64,000 nt of DNA from DATGUP01 sp035301265 (GCA_035301265.1 DATGUP010000021.1:35040-99039), one strand, 5' to 3'. Shown: positions 51,236 to 59,900, counted from the first letter of the stretch. Translations and numbers: made by a program. The notes: generated from the sequence alone by a model not told the origin.

Positions 51236-51281
51236 GAGCTGAGAAGAGGAGAGAGAGGATAAGTGAAGACGAGAATTTTAG
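51236..51281 (+). promoter_or_regulatory. Candidate TRAP-binding GAG/TAG repeat overlapping the trpP start
   Basis: GAG triplets start at 51236, 51241, 51246, 51251 and 51255, separated by 2, 2, 2 and 1 nt. GAG at 51271 and TAG at 51279 follow. The repeats cover the ribosome binding site and GTG start (51263). In B. subtilis the tryptophan-loaded TRAP protein binds (G/U)AG repeats spaced by 2-3 nt at the same place in trpP mRNA and blocks translation. Confidence 0.7.
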
Positions 51282-51784
51282 TTATTTTGTCGTTGTTAGT
51301 TAGTATTGGAGCCGTTTTGCACGCTATTGCACCGCCAATTTTATTCGGCATGCGACCTGATATGTTGTTAGCGATGATGTTTTTAGGTATTTTGCTGTTT
51401 CCAAAACCGAAATATACGTTGCTATTATCTATTGCAACGGGGATGATGTCGGCGCTGACGACAACAATGCCCGGCGGAGAAATAGCCAATATGATCGACA
51501 AACCGATCTCCGCATTTATTTTTTTAGGAATATTCTCGCTCATCAACAACCGGATTAACGCGCATATTAGCGCATCAATTTTAACGGCCATTGGTACGAT
51601 CGTTAGCGGAAGTATATTTCTAGTCATTACCTTATTTGTCGTTAATTTGCTGGATGGAGGATTTCTAGGAATGTTTGCCGCTGTTGTTCTTCCGGCAAGC
51701 GTAGTGAACACAATCACCATGATCGTGATCTATCCGCTTGTACAAGGAGTGTTAAAACGGCTGCAATTTGGCACGCTTACTTGA
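51263..51784 (+). CDS. trpP: Tryptophan transporter TrpP
   Basis: The protein has 173 residues from GTG 51263 and about five membrane helices. It reads S-I-G-A-V-L-H-A-I-A-P-P near 14, F-G-M-R-P-D-M-L-L-A-M-M-F-L-G-I-L-L-F-P near 29 and A-L-T-T-T-M-P-G-G-E-I-A-N-M-I-D-K near 73, the TrpP (YhaG) family features. It is the probable tryptophan importer. The GAG-repeat leader makes translational control by TRAP likely. Confidence 0.92.
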   Translation: MKTRILVILSLLVSIGAVLHAIAPPILFGMRPDMLLAMMFLGILLFPKPKYTLLLSIATGMMSALTTTMPGGEIANMIDKPISAFIFLGIFSLINNRINAHISASILTAIGTIVSGSIFLVITLFVVNLLDGGFLGMFAAVVLPASVVNTITMIVIYPLVQGVLKRLQFGTLT

Positions 51785-51790
51785 CTGAAC

Positions 51791-51824
51791 GACAATCCTC
51801 TGGCACGACAGTCAGAGGATTGTC
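51791..51824 (+). terminator. Hairpin after trpP
   Basis: GACAATCCTCTG and CAGAGGATTGTC form a perfect 12-bp stem with a 10-nt loop but no T run. Confidence 0.6.
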
Positions 51825-51946
51825 CAACATAGAACAAAGGAAATATCAGCAATGAGAGCACCATTTCCGTAAACACGTTTTCCATTACATAGGTAACCGC
51901 TATTCAAAGCAGCGCTAACAAGAAAACCATAAAGGAGTTGGCTATT

Positions 51947-52306
51947 ATGGCAAAAACAAAATCACTCATGCTTGGGTTCGCCATAGGAAGCGTGGTCGGT
52001 GCTACCGCAACCTTATTCAGCACTCCAACATCAGGAAAAGAACTACGAACACGCGCCAGAATACAAGGAGCAGAGTGGAAAAATGTTCTCGCCGATTTGA
52101 AAAATGACGGTTTACGTTTGAAAGATCAAATTAAATCTACCTCAAAAGAAAGCACTGCTCTGTTAAGAAATCTCACGAAAGACATGAAAAAATCTGTCAA
52201 CCATTGGAGAAAAGCCGTTGAACCTCACCAAAAAAACATTTACGAATACCTAGAAAATATCGAATCGAGTTTGCGCGATTTAGAAGAAAAAGTAAAAAAG
52301 GGCTAA
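51947..52306 (+). CDS. YtxH-domain protein, YhaH-like
   Basis: ATG 51947 has AAAGGAG 8 nt upstream and gives 119 residues. The N-terminal glycine-rich helix (M-L-G-F-A-I-G-S-V-V-G-A-T-A-T-L) followed by F-S-T-P-T-S-G-K-E-L-R is the YtxH motif. A long amphipathic coiled coil follows (about 45-119). Such proteins are membrane-attached stress or sporulation proteins of unknown function. Position after hit and trpP matches B. subtilis yhaH. Confidence 0.8.
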   Translation: MAKTKSLMLGFAIGSVVGATATLFSTPTSGKELRTRARIQGAEWKNVLADLKNDGLRLKDQIKSTSKESTALLRNLTKDMKKSVNHWRKAVEPHQKNIYEYLENIESSLRDLEEKVKKG

Positions 52307-52376
52307 GTCAGCTACAGGATTTGCCAAACGCTGCTTTTGTCGGCTAAAGTCGGCACGGATGACATAAAAAACCATT

Positions 52377-52421
52377 AAAAAAGGTTCCGATCATTAACAC
52401 TTGTTGATCGGAACCTTTTTT
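52377..52421. terminator. Strong bidirectional terminator between yhaH and opuAC
   Basis: AAAAAAGGTTCCGATCA and its exact complement form a stem of about 17 bp with an 11-nt loop between the two converging operons. Confidence 0.93.
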
Positions 52422-52460
52422 AGCTATCTTTAGCATGTTATATCGGTATTTCGTTTCACA

Positions 52461-53438
52461 TTATTCCGTTGCAATGCCTTCCAACCATTCATCCAACAAA
52501 TCCGCGTTTTCTTCTAAAAATTCATCTGCAACGTCTTCCGGTTCTTTTTCTTCAACATTAATTTCTACGAGCAACTCTTGTTCTACATCGGTATCATAAT
52601 CTTCTGCAAAACGCTGAACAATTTCGAAGGCTGCAGGTGCGGTTTCTTTAAAGTCTTTATTCCCCATAGCGACGATTTCATCACCCTCACCACCATAGAT
52701 TTCCTTCGGGTCTTCTAACATGACAAGGTCCATTTGTTCAAACTTCTGATGTGGTTTCCAGCCCGGAACAATGATCGGTTCTTCATTGTCATAGGCATCC
52801 ATAAGCTCCCCAAGCATGGCGGTCTCGGAAGACTCCTGCAATGTCCAGCCTGCATCTGCTAGGCCATATTCATCAAGCGCTATTTCTGTATTTTTCATGA
52901 TACCTGCTCCAGGATCGATACCGGTGATTGTCCAATCCACATCCTCGCCGAATTCCTCATTCGCTGTCAAATCATCCATTTCTTCGATACCATATTCATC
53001 CACGACATACTGTGGAACCGTTAGCGCTAGCGGAGCTTGGTCGACAAAGACGGCGATTTCTTCTAAGTCATCTTGGTATTCATCCCAATAGTCCTCGTGA
53101 GTGGCTGGCAACCATGCAGCTGTCGTAAACGCAGCCGGATCATCAGCAATCGCCTGCCATGCAGGACCTGCTTCCATCTGAGTAGCATCTACATTATAAC
53201 CGGCTTCCTCAAGCACTTTTGTCACAATCGGCGTCCGGGCTAGTGCACCAGCCCAAGCAATGTAAGGAATCGTAATGTCTTTTTCACCTAGTTCAATTCC
53301 CTCTTTCGCGTTTCCATCATCGTTGCCGTTATCAGTACCGGCGGCATCATCGTCGCCATTATTATCTCCACCGCAAGCAGCGAGCGCAAGCACTAACAAA
53401 GAGACGAGGGCTACTGCTAAAAGTTTTAAGTTTCTCAT
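52461..53438 (-). CDS. opuAC: Glycine betaine-binding lipoprotein OpuAC
   Basis: ATG 53438 gives 325 residues, with GGAGG 12 nt upstream. The signal ends in a lipobox, L-A-A-C, at Cys22. A long Asp/Gly/Asn linker (about 23-50) leads to the OpuAC binding domain, with the aromatic cage tryptophans in I-A-W-A-G-A and V-P-G-W-K-P-H. It is very acidic, as expected in a saline or alkaline medium. It captures glycine betaine outside the cell and delivers it to the OpuAB permease. It is the last gene of the operon. Confidence 0.92.
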   Translation of the reverse strand: MRNLKLLAVALVSLLVLALAACGGDNNGDDDAAGTDNGNDDGNAKEGIELGEKDITIPYIAWAGALARTPIVTKVLEEAGYNVDATQMEAGPAWQAIADDPAAFTTAAWLPATHEDYWDEYQDDLEEIAVFVDQAPLALTVPQYVVDEYGIEEMDDLTANEEFGEDVDWTITGIDPGAGIMKNTEIALDEYGLADAGWTLQESSETAMLGELMDAYDNEEPIIVPGWKPHQKFEQMDLVMLEDPKEIYGGEGDEIVAMGNKDFKETAPAAFEIVQRFAEDYDTDVEQELLVEINVEEKEPEDVADEFLEENADLLDEWLEGIATE

Positions 53439-53505
53439 CTGTTTTACATTCCTCCTAAAAATATTTATAAATCTATATACAACAACAAAATGTTGTATCA
53501 TCCCT

Positions 53506-54342
53506 TTATTTGTTTGCTCCTTGAGTGACTCGATCAAGCACCATGGCTAGAATCACAAGCCCGAGTCCAGCTTCAAAACCAGGACCGATTTGCACTTGTG
53601 TCACGGCTCGATAAACAATTGAACCAAGACCCGGTGCTCCAACCATTGCTGCAATGACAACCATTGATAATGCAAGCATAATCGTTTGGTTGACACCGGC
53701 CATAATGGTTGGCATAGCTAACGGAAGCTGAACTTTGGTCAATCGCTGTCCCGTCGTCGAGCCAAACGCATTGGATGCTTCAATCAACTCTTCATCAACC
53801 TGACGAATGCCTAAGTTTGTCAAGCGTATCGTTGGCGGCATGGAAAAAATAACTGTTGCGATAATCCCTGGAGCCATGCCGATACTGAAAAACATGACAG
53901 ACGGAATTAAATATACAAAAGCTGGCATCGTCTGCATAAAATCAAGAATCGGTGTAATAATTTGCTGCAAAGAATTTTTCTGTGACATCCAAATACCAAA
54001 AGGAATACCGATAATCATGGCAATCAATACCGAAATGACGACTAGTGAAATAGTCTCTAACGTATCCGGCCAATAGCCCAGATTATTGATCAAACCGAAG
54101 CCAATCAGCGTAAACAGTCCAACTCGCCAATTCGCTACCCACCAAGCTATCAGTGCAAGAATCACAATTAAAACAAGGGCAGGTGGCCAAGCCAAAAGAT
54201 CGACGAATGTTTCTGTCACAAATGTAAGCACATCGGTGATAACATCAAAGAAACTTGAAAACGTATTTCTTAAAAAATCAACTAAGCTGACGATCCATTC
54301 ATCTAATGGGAGCTTCGGAAAAAGGGTCTCGAAGTTATCCAT
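53506..54342 (-). CDS. opuAB: Glycine betaine ABC transporter permease OpuAB
   Basis: The protein has 278 residues. The N-terminus is soluble-amphipathic (L-P-L-D-E-W-I-V-S-L-V-D-F-L-R), followed by six helices. The coupling loop E-A-S-N-A-F-G-S-T-T-G-Q-R-L-T-K-V-Q-L-P-L-A-M-P (read in parts) is the binding-protein-dependent permease EAA motif. Its ATG follows the opuAA stop directly, so the two are tightly coupled. Confidence 0.93.
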   Translation of the reverse strand: MDNFETLFPKLPLDEWIVSLVDFLRNTFSSFFDVITDVLTFVTETFVDLLAWPPALVLIVILALIAWWVANWRVGLFTLIGFGLINNLGYWPDTLETISLVVISVLIAMIIGIPFGIWMSQKNSLQQIITPILDFMQTMPAFVYLIPSVMFFSIGMAPGIIATVIFSMPPTIRLTNLGIRQVDEELIEASNAFGSTTGQRLTKVQLPLAMPTIMAGVNQTIMLALSMVVIAAMVGAPGLGSIVYRAVTQVQIGPGFEAGLGLVILAMVLDRVTQGANK

Positions 54343-55548
54343 TTAAGCCTCACCCCCATTTCCGTTAATCACTTCGTCATCACCGGCAAGTGCCGCTATG
54401 ACTGCTCCGCGAACGACGATGCCAAGAAGTTTTCCGGACTCATCGACAACAGATATCGGAACACTGGCTCCTGCCATTGGTTCAAGAATATCGGCAAGCA
54501 ATGTATCCGGATGGATGGTCGGAATCTCTGTTGTGAGTACATCATGTAATGCCAACTTCTCTTTAGCAGCTTTCGATGCATCATCTGCGGTTACATAACC
54601 GAGTAATCGCTGCGACCGGTCAACGACAAATACAGTCGATACGCCGTTGTCTCTCATTAACTTCAAGGCAACTTGAGGCCCTCTATCGACTGTGACATTT
54701 TCCGCCCGTTTCATAACGTGCTCAGCAGTCAATACTTTTGCTAAATCAACATCTTCGACAAACCGCTCAACATAGTCGTTGGCCGGATCCATTAAGATCT
54801 CTTCGGCCGTTCCGATCTGCACAATGCTTCCATCTTTCATCAAAGCGATACGATCGCCAATTCGAAGTGCCTCATCCAAATCGTGTGTAATGAAAATAAT
54901 AGTCTTGCGAACACGTTGCTGTAATTCCAACAACTCATCCTGCATGTCTTTTCGAATTAGTGGATCCAGAGCACTGAACGCCTCGTCCATCAGCAGGATA
55001 TCCGGATCATTGGCCAATGCTCGCGCAAGCCCAACGCGCTGTTGCATTCCGCCGGAGAGCTCATTTGGATATTTATCCAAATAACCGCCCAAACCAACCA
55101 ATTCAAGCGCTTCAGTCGCTTTTCTTGCGCGTTCGTCTTTGGCAATCCCTTGAATCTCTAAACCGTATTCAGCATTTTTTTGAATCGTTTTATGTGGAAG
55201 CAGCGCAAAGTTTTGAAACACCATGCTCATTTTTTTTCGTCGCATATTGCGAAGCTCATCTTTATTCATTTTTGTGACATTTTCTTCATCAAGCCATACA
55301 TTCCCCGCTGTCGGCTCGATTAAACGATTCAACATGCGGACAAGCGTCGATTTTCCGCTGCCAGAAAGTCCCATGATGACAAAGACCTCACCGGATTTCA
55401 CTTCAAAAGATGCTCGGTTAACACCGACAGTCATTCCAGTTAATTTAAGAATGTCATCTTTCGTTTTATTTTCTTCCAAGTACTTCATCGCTTGTTGTGG
55501 ACGTTTACCGAATATCTTCGTTAAATTTTCTACCTTTATTTCACTCAT
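54343..55548 (-). CDS. opuAA: Glycine betaine ABC transporter ATP-binding protein OpuAA
   Basis: The protein has 401 residues. Walker A is G-L-S-G-S-G-K-S-T-L (about 59-68), the signature is L-S-G-G-M-Q-Q-R-V-G, and Walker B is I-L-L-M-D-E-A-F-S-A-L-D-P. The C-terminal third holds two CBS domains (V-S-T-V-F-V-V-D-R-S ... V-P-I-S-V-V-D-E-S), which in OpuA proteins sense ionic strength and gate transport. It is the first gene of the operon. The duplicated operator region lies upstream. Confidence 0.95.
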   Translation of the reverse strand: MSEIKVENLTKIFGKRPQQAMKYLEENKTKDDILKLTGMTVGVNRASFEVKSGEVFVIMGLSGSGKSTLVRMLNRLIEPTAGNVWLDEENVTKMNKDELRNMRRKKMSMVFQNFALLPHKTIQKNAEYGLEIQGIAKDERARKATEALELVGLGGYLDKYPNELSGGMQQRVGLARALANDPDILLMDEAFSALDPLIRKDMQDELLELQQRVRKTIIFITHDLDEALRIGDRIALMKDGSIVQIGTAEEILMDPANDYVERFVEDVDLAKVLTAEHVMKRAENVTVDRGPQVALKLMRDNGVSTVFVVDRSQRLLGYVTADDASKAAKEKLALHDVLTTEIPTIHPDTLLADILEPMAGASVPISVVDESGKLLGIVVRGAVIAALAGDDEVINGNGGEA

Positions 55549-55711
55549 TGTTTCACCTCGCTTACACCCCTAGCATGCTGGATGTCGAAAACATCAACCG
55601 AAGCTGCAGGGCTACTATCGAGATATCTTTTCCCCCTTCTTCCATTGGATTTCCGTGTTATCGAGAATGCTACTGCGGAATGTTTCAATCACATCGAACT
55701 TCATGCTAGCT

Positions 55712-55915
55712 ATCAAACGAAATTATTGATGAGTTTGATAGATGCCATATATGAATTCGATCAATCATTCCTTACTGTTTAACTATAAACGTAACGTCTA
55801 TTCAGTTCAAACGTTAAATTTTATCAATTTTGTACGTATTTTTTGTACAGTTTATACTGTACGTTCTTATAAAGTTTTTTCCTTTGAATTGCTCTTATTT
55901 TCTCCAAAATGCTGG
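55712..55915 (+). repeat. Direct repeat copy 1 upstream of opuA
   Basis: It begins ATCAAACGAAAT and ends CCAAAATGCTGG. It is about 88% identical to copy 2 by hand count, with one gap. The start-to-start offset is 317 bp. Confidence 0.9.
55830..55862 (+). promoter_or_regulatory. Promoter with palindromic operator, copy 1
   Basis: TTGTAC (55830-55835), a 17-bp spacer and TATACT (55853-55858) form a plus-strand promoter. The perfect palindrome GTACAG-TTTATA-CTGTAC (55845-55862) covers the -10 region. This fits repression by a GbsR-type protein. Confidence 0.65.
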
Positions 55916-56028
55916 ACATTTCCTTATCTGCAAAAGGTCTGATGCTTTAGCCAAACCCTTTTATCAATCCGTATGAAACGTTTTTAGTAAGATCACTTCC
56001 CCTTTTCAGTTACTGTGCAAACCTCCAT

Positions 56029-56231
56029 ATCAAACGAAATCAATGATGAGTTTGATATATATCATATATGAATTCGATCAATAGGCACTTACTGTTTAAC
56101 TATAAACGTAACATCTCTTTAGTTCAAACGTTAAATTTTATCAATTTTGTACGTATTTTTTATACAGTTTATACTGTATGATCTTATAAAGTTTTCTCTT
56201 GCAATTGCTTTCATTTTCTCCAAAATGCTGG
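56029..56231 (+). repeat. Direct repeat copy 2 upstream of the gbsR-like gene
   Basis: Same element as copy 1, ending 70 bp before the gbsR-like start codon. Most differences lie outside the promoter and operator core. Confidence 0.9.
56147..56179 (+). promoter_or_regulatory. Promoter with palindromic operator, copy 2
   Basis: TTGTAC (56147-56152), a 17-bp spacer and TATACT (56170-56175), with ATACAG-TTTATA-CTGTAT (56162-56179) across the -10. Compared with copy 1 the outer pair has changed on both arms (G to A and C to T), so symmetry is kept. The transcript would start about 120 nt before ATG 56302. Confidence 0.7.
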
Positions 56232-56301
56232 TATACACTGTATTTTCAAATAAAAGTCATTTAGTGTAACCTTGACATAGCACGCCTTTGAGGGGGATTA
56301 T

Positions 56302-56781
56302 ATGATTGAACGAGGATATGAAGAAACAGCCGACAAAATCGTTGCCGAGTTTGCAAAAACCATTGAAATGTTTGATTTAACGACGTCTGAAGCCCATTTA
56401 TTTGCCCATTTATATATTAAGAATAAGCCGTTGACATTAGATGAGATGGGTGAGGCGATGGGAAAAAGCAAAGCAGCGATGAGCACAAGCGTGAGAAGTC
56501 TATTGGATATGAATCTTGTGACACGTGTGTGGAAAAAAGGCGTCCGCAAAGATTTATACAAGGCCAACAACCCTTTGTTTAAAACATTTATGCAGACATA
56601 CCTGAACAAATGGATCGATGCTACAGGTAGTCAAAAAGAAGCTTTAGAAAAAATTAGAAAATGCATACTTGCCGAACAGACAAAGGAACAGAAAGAAGCG
56701 TTTCAAAATATTGAGAGGCGTTTGGAGGAGATGATTACGTTTCACGAACAAATCATGAAAACATTTCAGCGTATTCTTTGA
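56302..56781 (+). CDS. GbsR-family (MarR-like) regulator divergent from opuA
   Basis: The protein has 159 residues from ATG 56302 with GAGGGGG 5 nt upstream. The winged helix-turn-helix shows L-T-L-D-E-M-G-E-A-M-G-K-S-K-A-A-M-S-T-S-V-R (in parts, about 49-70) followed by R-V-W-K-K-G-V-R-K-D-L-Y-K, the GbsR/OpcR signature. Such proteins repress betaine and choline uptake or synthesis genes and respond to choline or osmolytes. Position and operators suggest it represses opuA and itself. Confidence 0.88.
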   Translation: MIERGYEETADKIVAEFAKTIEMFDLTTSEAHLFAHLYIKNKPLTLDEMGEAMGKSKAAMSTSVRSLLDMNLVTRVWKKGVRKDLYKANNPLFKTFMQTYLNKWIDATGSQKEALEKIRKCILAEQTKEQKEAFQNIERRLEEMITFHEQIMKTFQRIL

Positions 56782-56790
56782 TATTGGACA

Positions 56791-57120
56791 TCATTTTTCG
56801 CTCATTATTTTAATAAATTCCGTCATCAAAGAAGGATAGTATCCTTCTTTTTTTAATGCATAAATGACTTCTTCCGGGTTCAATCTGTTCGGCAAAAAGT
56901 CAATGAATCGCGCATAAAGAGAACTATAATCGAGGAGCCCTTCTTCTTTTTGTGCCTGATACGTTTCATTTAAATCATCGAGCAAATGAAAAAGTTCGGT
57001 GCATTCATCTGCGGACAAGTGATGGTTGATGATCATTTTCGTTAGAGGATATCTTTTAGCATCGATGGTGCGACTCAACAATTGTAAATGAAAAACAAGT
57101 GTATCGTAATCTGCTTTCAA
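56791..57120 (-). CDS. YhaI-like protein (DUF1878)
   Basis: This 109-residue helical protein shows R-Y-P-L-T-K-M-I-I-N-H-H-L-S near 23-36, D-L-N-E-T-Y-Q near 49 and F-I-D-F-L-P-N-R-L-N-P near 73. The P-L-x-K-M-I-I-x-x-x-L pattern is that of DUF1878/YhaI. The function is unknown. In B. subtilis yhaI lies between yhaH and scoC; here scoC is missing from the window and opuA is inserted. Confidence 0.75.
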   Translation of the reverse strand: MKADYDTLVFHLQLLSRTIDAKRYPLTKMIINHHLSADECTELFHLLDDLNETYQAQKEEGLLDYSSLYARFIDFLPNRLNPEEVIYALKKEGYYPSLMTEFIKIMSEK

Positions 57121-57375
57121 CCTGCTAGCCTCCTCTAAGTGCTTTTTAGGGCGCGTCTATTCGTTTATTATATTATAGCAGATCCTTTTTTGAGCGACTA
57201 TCACACCGGGCCTGTGCTGCCGATGATAATACGTGTTATCGGATAAAAATAAACATCGTTTATCCCGACAAAAACGGGTTTCATCCCTACTCAAGGTAAA
57301 AAAAATTTGATAAAGTGATAATACATATTTATATTGAACGTACACCTTAAGTATCTTGATCGGGAGGTTTTATAC

Positions 57376-57561
57376 ATGGAATGGATCTTTCCTGTATACG
57401 CACTAGTCATTTTATTTATTTTTAACTTACTTACTTATAAACTTTGCATTAAGATGGAGATGAAGCAGTCAAAGCAAACAGCTGTCTTTCGCTTTATGAA
57501 CATTATGATACTCATTCTGCTCGTCTCATCCTATGTCGAAGTAATGAATCAAATCTCGTAA
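57376..57561 (+). CDS. Small two-helix membrane protein
   Basis: ATG 57376 has GGGAGG 8 nt upstream and gives 61 residues. A first helix (W-I-F-P-V-Y-A-L-V-I-L-F-I-F-N-L-L-T) is followed by a basic loop (K-M-E-M-K-Q-S-K-Q) and a second helix (M-N-I-M-I-L-I-L-L-V-S-S). No family is recognised. It lies 110 bp before prsA on the same strand and may share its transcript. Confidence 0.55.
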   Translation: MEWIFPVYALVILFIFNLLTYKLCIKMEMKQSKQTAVFRFMNIMILILLVSSYVEVMNQIS

Positions 57562-57671
57562 ATTGTGGAAAAACAGTGGAAAAAAACAAATGAGCTATGG
57601 TTTTAACGACAAATATGGTATATTATGTAGAGATTTTAAATATCGATATTATGTTTTAGGAGTGTTCGTCA

Positions 57672-58640
57672 ATGAAAAAACTAGCCATCGCCGCAATCTC
57701 TGCAGCTGGAATAGCAGCACTGTCGGCGTGTAACAGTGGAGATCCTGAGGTTGTTGTCGAATCCGAAGCGGGCGATATTACAAAAGAAGAATTTTATGAA
57801 GAAATGAAAAACCGCTACGGTGAAGCCACCTTGGAACAAATGATCACCGTTCAAGTGCTCGGGAATCATTACGACGTCAGCGATGAAGAGGTCGACAAAG
57901 AAGTAGAAAGTATCAAAGAGCAATTAGGAGAGCAATTCGACACGTGGATGATGCAGCAAGGCTTTTCTGATGAAGAGGCATTGCGTTCAACCATTTACGC
58001 AACTCTCTTACAAGAAGAAGCTGCTGCTGAAGATGTCGAGATCACCGATGAAGAAATTGAAGAGCAATACGATTTGATGAAAATTGAAATTGAAGCCCGA
58101 CACATTCTCGTCGATGATGAGGATACCGCCAAAGAAGTAAAGGAAAAGCTTGATAAAGGGTATGATTTTGCCGAACTGGCAGAAGAATATTCAGAAGATG
58201 AATCGAACGCAGAGGATGGCGGCGATTTAGGCTTCTTTTCCGTCGGTGTTATGGCACCGGAGCAAGGCCGTATGGCACCCGAATTTGAAGAAGCCGTCAT
58301 CGATATGAATGTGGACGAAATAAGCGATCCAGTGGAAACAGACTTCGGTTTCCATATTATCGAAGTAACTGATAAGCGTGAAAAAGAAGACATCGGTTCA
58401 CTCGAGGACAATAAGGATAATATTCGCCGGGCGATTTTAAATGAAAAAGTCGATCCGTTAGAAACTGAGGAAAAAATCCAAAAGCTTATCGAAGATGCTG
58501 ACATTGATATTAAAATCGAAGGCATGGAAGATCTGCTTGAAGAAGAAGAACCAGCCCAACCTTCAGAGAATGATGAAACCGACGATGAAGAAAATGAGGA
58601 TTCTGATGAACAAGAAAACAACGACGCCGAGAATGAATAA
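57672..58640 (+). CDS. prsA: Foldase lipoprotein PrsA
   Basis: The protein has 322 residues. The lipobox is L-S-A-C at Cys20. An N-terminal chaperone part precedes a parvulin PPIase domain (about 140-235: A-R-H-I-L-V-D-D ... G-G-D-L-G-F-F-S-V-G ... D-F-G-F-H-I-I-E-V-T). The C-terminus is an extremely acidic tail (about 285-322). It folds secreted proteins on the outer membrane face. The acid content suits a halo- or alkaliphile. The sequence context (yhaI, yhaL, yhaM) matches B. subtilis. Confidence 0.95.
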   Translation: MKKLAIAAISAAGIAALSACNSGDPEVVVESEAGDITKEEFYEEMKNRYGEATLEQMITVQVLGNHYDVSDEEVDKEVESIKEQLGEQFDTWMMQQGFSDEEALRSTIYATLLQEEAAAEDVEITDEEIEEQYDLMKIEIEARHILVDDEDTAKEVKEKLDKGYDFAELAEEYSEDESNAEDGGDLGFFSVGVMAPEQGRMAPEFEEAVIDMNVDEISDPVETDFGFHIIEVTDKREKEDIGSLEDNKDNIRRAILNEKVDPLETEEKIQKLIEDADIDIKIEGMEDLLEEEEPAQPSENDETDDEENEDSDEQENNDAENE

Positions 58641-58672
58641 GGTTGCGTGGGACCCATCCCTGCAACCTTTTT
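58639..58672. terminator. Terminator after prsA
   Basis: AAGGTTGC and GCAACCTT, with inner GGG/CCC pairing, are followed by T. Confidence 0.85.
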
Positions 58673-58686
58673 ATATCAGCAACTCA

Positions 58687-58881
58687 TTATCCTGTTTGTT
58701 TTCGTTCTTTTTGTCGCAATGCCCGTTCTTGTTCAATACGCTCCATATACACTTTTCCTTCGCGTTCAATATAGTGCTGTTCGAGCAATTTTTCGGCACG
58801 AATGGCCCGAAACGCCATATAGCCGCTTAAAAAAATAAAAAGAATGATCACAAATGTCCACCAAGGCATGCCGAATATCAT
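58687..58881 (-). CDS. YhaL-like sporulation-associated membrane protein
   Basis: This 64-residue protein has one helix (P-W-W-T-F-V-I-I-L-F-I-F-L-S-G-Y-M-A-F) followed by a charged helix with I-E-R-E-G-K-V-Y-M-E-R-I-E-Q-E-R. The P-W-W start and the E-x-E-G-x-V-Y-x-x-R-x-x-x-E-R pattern match B. subtilis YhaL, reported as a sporulation protein. It lies next to prsA as in that species. Confidence 0.75.
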   Translation of the reverse strand: MIFGMPWWTFVIILFIFLSGYMAFRAIRAEKLLEQHYIEREGKVYMERIEQERALRQKERKQTG

Positions 58882-58949
58882 CTGTATCGCTCCTTGTCCA
58901 TCGTTTTATCACTATATATATGAACAAGGCTTATTAAAAATGCCCGGAG

Positions 58950-59900
58950 TTACTGCTCTTCGAATAAAGGTTTGTAAAATGCACGATTATCCAGTGGGAA
59001 AAGGCGTTTGGTGAACTCACCCGGTCTCACTTTGGCAAGCGCTCTGTTCAAGATGTTCAGGCGGGCATCGAGAAAATCAATCAAGTGCAAAATCTCTGCT
59101 TCCCGAACGAGCGGTGGTTTTGGACTGCCCCATTCTGCTTTACCGTGATGCGCAAGAACAAGATGCTTGAGGATGAGTACTTCTTCCTCTTCCTCAACTT
59201 GTAATTCCCGTGCGATTTGTTCGATTTCCTCGACCATAATCGGAATATGTCCCAACAATTTGCCTTCTAATGTATAGGAAGTTGTAACTACTCCGGACAA
59301 CTCTTTTAATTTGCCGAGATCGTGCAAAATGATACCAGCATATAGAAGGTCTTTATTGATTTCCGGATATAGTTGATGTAATTCACGCGCAATAGCGAGC
59401 ATGCTTATTATATGGTGCGCTAGCCCCGATGCATATTCATGATGATTTTTTGCTGCCGCGGGCCATGTGAGAAGCGCATCTTGATATTTATTCAAAAAAG
59501 CACGAACAATACGTTGCAATGGCGCATTGTTCATTTCAAAAATGGTCTCGGTCAGTTTTTCGGCCAGCACATTTTTAGCAACCGGCGCTTTTTCTACAAA
59601 GTCAGTTATCTTCACGCCATCGCTCGTCTGTGCTGGACGAATCGAGGCGATCCGCAACTGGGCTCGTCCGCGAAATTGGCTAACTTCCCCTGTCAAATAT
59701 ACAATCTGCTCTGTTGTGTAAACAGCTTCATCATCTTTCGTTGCATCCCATAGCTTCGCTTCAATTTCCCCTGTCGCGTCACGCAAAATAAGTGTTAAAA
59801 ACGGTTTGCCATTGCTCGCAACACCCCGTGTTACTTCTTTGATAAGCATCAATCCAGAAAAAGAATCCCCAATTTTAAAATAACCTATACCTTTTTTCAT
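58950..59900 (-). CDS. yhaM: 3'-5' exoribonuclease YhaM
   Basis: ATG 59900 has GGGAG about 9 nt upstream and gives 316 residues. The N-terminal OB fold (about 10-85: F-L-T-L-I-L-R-D-A-T-G-E-I-E-A-K-L-W-D) binds nucleic acid. The HD hydrolase domain has H-H-E-Y-A-S-G-L-A-H-H near 155 and I-I-L-H-D-L-G-K near 186-193. YhaM degrades RNA, and single-stranded DNA, from the 3' end with Mn or Co. Confidence 0.95.
   Translation of the reverse strand: MKKGIGYFKIGDSFSGLMLIKEVTRGVASNGKPFLTLILRDATGEIEAKLWDATKDDEAVYTTEQIVYLTGEVSQFRGRAQLRIASIRPAQTSDGVKITDFVEKAPVAKNVLAEKLTETIFEMNNAPLQRIVRAFLNKYQDALLTWPAAAKNHHEYASGLAHHIISMLAIARELHQLYPEINKDLLYAGIILHDLGKLKELSGVVTTSYTLEGKLLGHIPIMVEEIEQIARELQVEEEEEVLILKHLVLAHHGKAEWGSPKPPLVREAEILHLIDFLDARLNILNRALAKVRPGEFTKRLFPLDNRAFYKPLFEEQ

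Larger units (their letters stand above)
55549..56301. other. Divergent control region between opuA and a gbsR-type gene
   Basis: This 753-bp AT-rich stretch has no gene. It is filled largely by two diverged copies of a 204-bp direct repeat, each with a palindromic operator (separate entries). The part from 55549 to 55711 next to opuAA and the 113-bp spacer between copies show nothing further. Confidence 0.75.
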
